Below, piece by piece: positions 7,234 to 11,046 of a DNA stretch of 11,046 nucleotides (positions within the stretch are counted from its first letter, which is position 1; every line of letters starts with the position of its first letter). The stretch lies in contig JBBIVP010000057.1 of assembly GCA_037439705.1 (NCBI GenBank), positions 1 to 11,046 on the forward strand, read 5' to 3'. The stretch is from JBBIVP01 sp037439705 [NCBI: bacterium] (GTDB lineage Bacteria; JBBIVP01). The position numbers were made by a program, and so were the translations under genes. The notes under the pieces are model-generated. The model saw nothing but the letters and a program-made list of their open reading frames with translations. It searched no databases and was not told where the DNA came from.

Positions 7234-9234
7234 TCACATTTCCTTTGACATACTTTCAACGATATAAACCGTATCAAGAACGAGTGCTATTCTTCCATCC
7301 CCCATCTCGGTTGCTCCTGCTATTCCATTTAAGTTTTTAAGAATTGATCCCAAGGGTTTTATAACTACATCGTGCTGTCCGAGGAGGGATTCTGTAAGAA
7401 TTCCAACGGTTTTATCTCCTATCCCCACTATTACCACATAATACTCATCTTTTTTAGCGGAAATAGAATTCTTTCCGAATATATTTGAAAGCCTCACAAG
7501 GGGAAGGGTTGTTCCCCTCAACTCTATAACCTCCTTTTTCTCCACGGTTTTGATATCCTTTGAACTTATCTGTAGACACTCCTGAATAGAATTCAGAGCG
7601 ATTGCATAGAGGTTACCATCCTCCTGCACAACAAGAGCCTGGATTATTGCAAGGGTTATGGGAAGGGTTATTGTGAATTTTGTCCATTTTCCTAAATCGG
7701 ATGATACTTCTATGAGTCCAGAGAGCTTTGTAATGTTATTTTTCACTATGTCAAGTCCAACTCCCCTTCCAGATATTTCCGTTGCGGACTCTTTGGTGCT
7801 GAAGCCCGGTTTGAAAATAAGTTTGAAAAGTTCATCTTCAGAAATTTCTTCATTTTCCGAAATAAGATTCATTTTAATTGCCTTTCTCCTTATTTTCTCG
7901 GGGTCTATTCCCCTGCCATCGTCTTCAACTTCTATCACTACATGGTTGCCTTTCTGATAGGCATTTATGAGGATTTTTCCCGCCTCAGGTTTTCCTAAAA
8001 GTGTTCTTTCCTGAGGAGTCTCTATCCCGTGGTCTATTGCGTTTCTCACAATGTGAAGAAGAGGGTCAGCAAGTTCTTCAACTATAAGTTTATCAAGCTC
8101 TGTGTCTTCGCCCTTAAGCTCTACATCAATTTCCTTTTTCATCTCCTTAGATATTTTTCTCACCGCACGCACAAGTCTCTCAAAGGCAATCCGAAGTGGC
8201 ACCATTCTTATTTCCATTATAGATGTTTGAAGTTCGTTTAATCTCCTTTCAAGAACTCTGCACATTCTGTCTATTTCAACAGAAAACCCCCTGTATCCCA
8301 TCTCCACCTTCATCCTGGATGAAAGGTTAAGAAAGGTTGATTTTATCACCATCAATTCTCCAACGGTATTCATTATCTCATCAAGTTTTGAGATATCCAC
8401 CCTCACAGTTGATGTGACGCTTTTTAAAGATGTAACCTCTCTTTCACTCACTCCTTCTTGAGCCTTTACCTCTTCCACCTTTCTTCTTTTTATTTCTTCA
8501 ATTTCCACATTTTCGTATGGAATTATCTTTTTCAGTTCCTGTAATTTCTTTTCCGTTCCCACAAGGAGCGAAAACTTTATCTTTCCCTCCTCTGGTTTAT
8601 CAACCGAGGGGAGGGTCGTTATGACCTCTCCAACCCTTTTTATGGCAGTTGTTACTTTGTTCAATCCTTCATCAAAATTGTCAATTGGAAACTGGAGGTT
8701 GACTAAATAAAGATTTGCTCCCCGTGAGATATTCTCCTTGAGCCTGTGTTCTTCATACTCTGTAAGGACATCAAGAATTTCTTTCTTTATGTCAAATTCG
8801 CCAATACGAACCTCTTTTGTTCCTGAAGGGGCTTTTTTAATAAATTCTTCAAGCTCACTCAAAAATTCTGAAACCCCAGGATATCCCTTTAAATTTCCTT
8901 TCTCAATTTCTTTTAAAATTTCCTTTGTTAGTAGAACTCCTCTACTAAAAATTTTTATAAATTCTTCAGTAAGTTCTATTTTACCGAGCCTCAATCTGTC
9001 AAGCAGATTTTCAAGGGAATGACTTGTTACCTTTATATCCTCAAGACCAAGCATTCCCGAAATTCCCTTTATGGAATGCATTCCCCTGAAGGCTTCATTT
9101 ATCAATTCAGGATTTATTCTGCCACCTGGAACAGCCTTCTCCATCAGGTCAATTGCAGAATCCACCCTCTCAAGGATTTCCTCTGCTTCGGAAATGAATT
9201 CTTTTAGAGCTTTCTCAGAAGGACCTTTTGACAT
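7234..9234 (-). CDS. cheA: Chemotaxis histidine kinase CheA
   Basis: This 666-residue kinase autophosphorylates and passes phosphate to CheY-type regulators. An N-terminal Hpt (P1) domain spans about 1-130, with phosphoacceptor H53 in MHSIKG. A P2-like region lies at about 172-245 (ANLYLVNLQFP…FDEGLNKV…). The P3 dimerisation helices are at about 275-345. The P4 ATPase domain spans about 346-525, with N box LLHIVRNAIDHG (H394, N398), G1 DDGRGID (438-444), F box FKPGFST and G2 GRGVGLDIV (489-497). A CheW-like P5 domain occupies about 526-660. All catalytic motifs are present; the only oddity is W517 in GKWT, where GKGT is usual. The ATG at 9234 lies inside the end of the response regulator gene (20-nt overlap) and has GGGGAAAG upstream. 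No receiver domain is fused, so the separate CheY is its expected partner. Confidence 0.97.
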   Translation of the reverse strand: MSKGPSEKALKEFISEAEEILERVDSAIDLMEKAVPGGRINPELINEAFRGMHSIKGISGMLGLEDIKVTSHSLENLLDRLRLGKIELTEEFIKIFSRGVLLTKEILKEIEKGNLKGYPGVSEFLSELEEFIKKAPSGTKEVRIGEFDIKKEILDVLTEYEEHRLKENISRGANLYLVNLQFPIDNFDEGLNKVTTAIKRVGEVITTLPSVDKPEEGKIKFSLLVGTEKKLQELKKIIPYENVEIEEIKRRKVEEVKAQEGVSEREVTSLKSVTSTVRVDISKLDEIMNTVGELMVIKSTFLNLSSRMKVEMGYRGFSVEIDRMCRVLERRLNELQTSIMEIRMVPLRIAFERLVRAVRKISKEMKKEIDVELKGEDTELDKLIVEELADPLLHIVRNAIDHGIETPQERTLLGKPEAGKILINAYQKGNHVVIEVEDDGRGIDPEKIRRKAIKMNLISENEEISEDELFKLIFKPGFSTKESATEISGRGVGLDIVKNNITKLSGLIEVSSDLGKWTKFTITLPITLAIIQALVVQEDGNLYAIALNSIQECLQISSKDIKTVEKKEVIELRGTTLPLVRLSNIFGKNSISAKKDEYYVVIVGIGDKTVGILTESLLGQHDVVIKPLGSILKNLNGIAGATEMGDGRIALVLDTVYIVESMSKEM

Positions 9235-9631
9235 CTTTCTTTCCCCAGAGATATTCCTTCACTATTTTTTTCAACTCCTCCGTATCAAAAGGTTTTACAA
9301 AATACTTCTCGGCACCAAGGGAAAGTCCTTTTTTTATGTCCCTTTCACTTCCTTCCGTTGAAATTATTATAAGAGGAATGTGCTTGTATTTCTGGTCGCT
9401 TTTCAGGAATGAGATCAGCTCAAGCCCATTTATATCGGGCATATTTATGTCTGTTATTATCATATCAAAATCAAACTTTGGAAGCATCTTAAGAGCCTCA
9501 AATCCGGTTCCACACTCTACCACATACATCTTTCCCACAGATTGAATTGTTGAAATTATATAATCTCTCATAGTTTTTGAGTCTTCAACAACCATCACAT
9601 ATTTCTTTTTTTTATCCCATTTTTTTTCCAC
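9215..9631 (-). CDS. CheY-like single-domain response regulator
   Basis: This 138-residue protein is a single receiver domain with a basic N-terminal extension of about 10 residues and no output domain. All active-site residues are present: acidic pair E16-D17, phosphoacceptor D61 in TDINMPDINGLEL, S91 at the Thr/Ser switch position, K113 in FVKPFD and F111 as the aromatic switch. It should accept phosphate from the CheA encoded next to it. The start is a GTG at 9631, 1 nt after the stop of the DUF4388 gene, with AAGGAG about 10 nt upstream. An ATG just downstream is out of frame. The 3' end overlaps cheA by 20 nt. Its target is unknown; flagellar switch binding cannot be assumed because no flagellar gene is visible. 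Confidence 0.95.
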   Translation of the reverse strand: MEKKWDKKKKYVMVVEDSKTMRDYIISTIQSVGKMYVVECGTGFEALKMLPKFDFDMIITDINMPDINGLELISFLKSDQKYKHIPLIIISTEGSERDIKKGLSLGAEKYFVKPFDTEELKKIVKEYLWGKKDVKRSF

Positions 9632-9632
9632 T

Positions 9633-10856
9633 TTATTTCTTCTCCTTCAACATTCTTTCAAGAAAAGCCTTATCCATTGCAAGACCAGCGTGGGAAAGAA
9701 AGATCTCCAGTCCGGCTGTACTCCCTATCTTTTTTGGTTCGGGGAGGTCGTCGCCATATAGAACCGCTATTATCTTTCCCCTTGTCCATACAGGAGCTAC
9801 AAATGCCTCAACAGGATATATTCCTCCCAATTTCTGAACGAGAAATTTGTCCCATCCATCTTTTCTCAAACGCTTCTTCATTGATGTTCCTTTTTCTATA
9901 ACATCTTTGAATATGGAAGGAGAATCAAGCGGAATTTTTATGCCTCTAACAAGGGCGTTGGAGTTTGGAGTGGATGTATAAACCCCGAATTGTCCCAGTC
10001 CGACCACCTCATTTTTTCGGACGAGAAAAAGAATTGCCCTGTTCATTATTTCGCTTGCGTATCTAAGAATGAGAAGTGTGATTTCGGTTCCTGAAGAAGG
10101 ATTTTGAAGTTCGTATATGTAGGATTTTAGCCTCTTTATATCCTCAATTTCTGATGCCTCTTCATCAATCTCTTCTGTTTCAATCTCTATGTCCAGAGTG
10201 TTTAGTATTTCCCTTGCAAAATTTCTGAGTTCTACATATTCTCCTTTTTCAACGACAGCAGGCCGAGAAGTTTTCCTCTCAATTGTTTTTTCAGCCTCAA
10301 CAAATTTCATCTTCGCTCTTTCAGCCCTTTTCTCAGCGCCCTCCCTTTCCTCCTCATCTTTTTTTCTCGCTCCCTCAATGGCAAGAAACTGCGGATTCAC
10401 GCCTATATCCATAACCACTCCATAAGGATTCATGTAAAGAGTAAGGTCCTTTTCATCTTCTATAATCTCAAGGTTGAACCTCCCTTCATCCCATTTAAAA
10501 AGTTTTAAAACCTCATCCTCTACATAAGGGGTGAGAAGCTTTTCCATGTAATTGCTCTTTAATATATTTTTCTCCCTCAAAAAATCGGCAAAGGTTCTGA
10601 TGGATGGAAAAAGAAGTTCAAATTCTTTTTTCAGCGCATCAATTTCTTCATGAGAAGTGACCTTGTGCTTCAAAAGTATATCCTGAATCTCTGGTGAAGA
10701 ATCAGTTTCCGCATAAACTACCTGCCCGAATTTAAAAACAATTTTGCCCTCATTACTTCCCTTTCTCAAAAACAGAACCCCAGACTTTCTACTCAATCCC
10801 ACGATGGAGAGAATCTCTCCCAGTCCCAGGTCCTCTAATTTTCCACCAAGGCTCAT
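9633..10856 (-). CDS. DUF4388 (PatA N-terminal-like) protein with C-terminal GAF-like domain
   Basis: This is the first gene of the operon, 407 residues. Residues 1 to about 150 match the DUF4388 pattern: MSLGGKLEDLGLGEILSIVG, then SRKSGVLFL, KIVFKFGQVVYAE and later DEGRFNLE. DUF4388 occurs in PatA-type regulators and in many two-component or gliding-associated proteins, but its biochemical role is not established. A charged, probably helical linker covers about 160-205. Residues about 245-400 look like a GAF-type small-molecule or interaction domain (ILFLVRKNEVVGLGQFGVY, AFVAPVWTRGKIIAVLYGDD, then a C-terminal helix). There is no DNA-binding, receiver or membrane segment. The ATG at 10856 gives the usual DUF4388 N-terminus although only AAGAG directly precedes it, a weak ribosome site. 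Its place ahead of cheY suggests a regulatory or output role in the same pathway. Confidence 0.85.
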   Translation of the reverse strand: MSLGGKLEDLGLGEILSIVGLSRKSGVLFLRKGSNEGKIVFKFGQVVYAETDSSPEIQDILLKHKVTSHEEIDALKKEFELLFPSIRTFADFLREKNILKSNYMEKLLTPYVEDEVLKLFKWDEGRFNLEIIEDEKDLTLYMNPYGVVMDIGVNPQFLAIEGARKKDEEEREGAEKRAERAKMKFVEAEKTIERKTSRPAVVEKGEYVELRNFAREILNTLDIEIETEEIDEEASEIEDIKRLKSYIYELQNPSSGTEITLLILRYASEIMNRAILFLVRKNEVVGLGQFGVYTSTPNSNALVRGIKIPLDSPSIFKDVIEKGTSMKKRLRKDGWDKFLVQKLGGIYPVEAFVAPVWTRGKIIAVLYGDDLPEPKKIGSTAGLEIFLSHAGLAMDKAFLERMLKEKK

Positions 10857-10918
10857 CTCTTAAAATTTACCAAAAATTTAAAAAAAAGTAAACTACTTAA
10901 AAAAAATATATATAAAAA

Positions 10919-10948
10919 AATGTAGACACACATAGACATTGTTACCAA
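10919..10948 (-). promoter_or_regulatory. Candidate sigma70-type promoter for the che operon
   Basis: Read on the minus strand, TTGGTA (10948-10943) and TACATT (10924-10919) are separated by 18 bp. Each matches 4 of 6 positions of the -35 and -10 consensus. This would leave a leader of about 55 nt before the DUF4388 start. The call is weak because AT-rich DNA offers several alternatives. Confidence 0.3.
10923..10938. repeat. TAGACA direct repeat with 10-bp period
   Basis: TAGACA occurs at 10923-10928 and again at 10933-10938 (TAGACA-CACA-TAGACA). The 10-bp period places both copies on the same face of the helix, as expected for a tandem activator or response-regulator site. It overlaps the -10 and spacer of the candidate che promoter. 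Chance occurrence cannot be excluded. Confidence 0.4.
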
Positions 10949-10963
10949 GGGGAAGTGATAAAA

Positions 10964-11046
10964 TTGGATGAAAAGGTTTTTTTGGTGATAGAGAGTGCCT
11001 TGAAAGGAATAGGGCTTACCATAAATCCCTTTCGCCAAAAAGATAA
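10964..11046 (+). CDS. Start of a divergent gene of unknown function (partial)
   Basis: The frame from 10964 is open to the window edge and encodes 27 complete codons, beginning LDEKVFLVIESALKG and continuing IGLTINPFRQKD. I prefer the TTG at 10964 because AAGGGGA (10947-10953) sits about 10 nt upstream; a GTG at 10955 in the same frame is too close to that site. The codon use and mixed hydrophobic/charged composition look coding, unlike the opposite strand here. The family is not recognisable from this fragment. It is transcribed away from the che operon and may share its control region. Confidence 0.5.
   Translation, partial: MDEKVFLVIESALKGIGLTINPFRQKD

Larger units (their letters stand above)
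10857..10963. promoter_or_regulatory. Divergent AT-rich intergenic region
   Basis: This is the only non-coding stretch in the window, about 107 bp between divergent genes. It is very rich in A/T, especially 10861-10920, with A tracts and a TATATATA run at about 10907-10914. A short dyad AAGTA-AAC-TACTT lies at 10886-10898, but with 5-bp arms in such sequence it may be chance. A direct repeat and a candidate minus-strand promoter are listed separately. Promoters for both the che operon and the rightward gene must lie here or further upstream. Confidence 0.6.

Noticed and set aside
7233-7277. Longer start for the AAA+ ATPase
   Set aside because: It would overlap cheA by 44 nt and add 15 residues before the usual family N-terminus; the ATG at 7232 has a better ribosome-binding site and spacing.
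10886-10898. Short dyad AAGTA-AAC-TACTT in the operon leader as an operator or hairpin
   Set aside because: Arms are only 5 bp and AT-rich, in a region where such matches are expected by chance; it is mentioned only within the intergenic entry.
10853-11038. Minus-strand open frame of 61 codons upstream of the DUF4388 gene
   Set aside because: It is mostly translation of the AT-rich intergenic run into Phe/Leu/Tyr, and it lies opposite the better plus-strand start at 10964 with its ribosome-binding site.
1-11046. CRISPR array, tRNA/rRNA gene, insertion sequence or attachment site
   Set aside because: Nearly all of the window is accounted for by tightly packed coding sequence; no spaced identical repeats, transposase, terminal inverted repeats or RNA gene signature were seen.

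Overview
The window holds one compact operon on the minus strand, read from about 10.9 kb leftwards past position 1. It encodes an alternative chemosensory (Che-like) pathway. In transcription order it contains: a DUF4388/GAF-like protein, a CheY-type single-domain response regulator, a full-length CheA kinase, an ExeA/GspA-type AAA+ ATPase, two different CheW couplers, two chemoreceptors (MCPs), and a zinc-ribbon/receiver/proline-rich protein cut by the window edge. Every junction is tight (+1 gaps, ATGA or TGATG overlaps, one 20-nt overlap) and most starts have a purine-rich Shine-Dalgarno site, so translational coupling of nine genes is very likely. No internal terminator or promoter was seen.

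Right of the operon lies an AT-rich divergent intergenic region of about 107 bp. It carries a candidate promoter and a perfect 6-bp direct repeat with a 10-bp period. Beyond it, the first 27 codons of a plus-strand gene of unknown function run off the window.

Proposed working of the system: a six-TM receptor and a HAMP receptor form arrays with CheA through the two CheWs; CheA phosphorylates CheY. The other three proteins (DUF4388/GAF, AAA+ ATPase, zinc-ribbon pseudo-receiver) are candidate outputs or adaptors. No CheR, CheB, CheC, CheD or CheZ gene and no flagellar gene is present here, so a non-flagellar output (type IV pili, gliding, envelope or gene regulation) is a reasonable but unproven guess. 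The most unusual points are the receiver-like domain of the last gene, whose acidic pair, phosphoacceptor and lysine all look replaced; the AAA+ ATPase inside a che operon; and symmetric 28-residue repeats along both arms of one receptor.

Organism: low-to-moderate GC, a strongly purine-rich coding strand, AGA/AGG arginine codons and Lys/Glu/Ile-rich proteins suggest a bacterium with thermophile-like composition. DUF4388 and the receptor tip sequence resemble what I remember from deltaproteobacterial and related Gram-negative lineages. The phylum cannot be fixed from this window.
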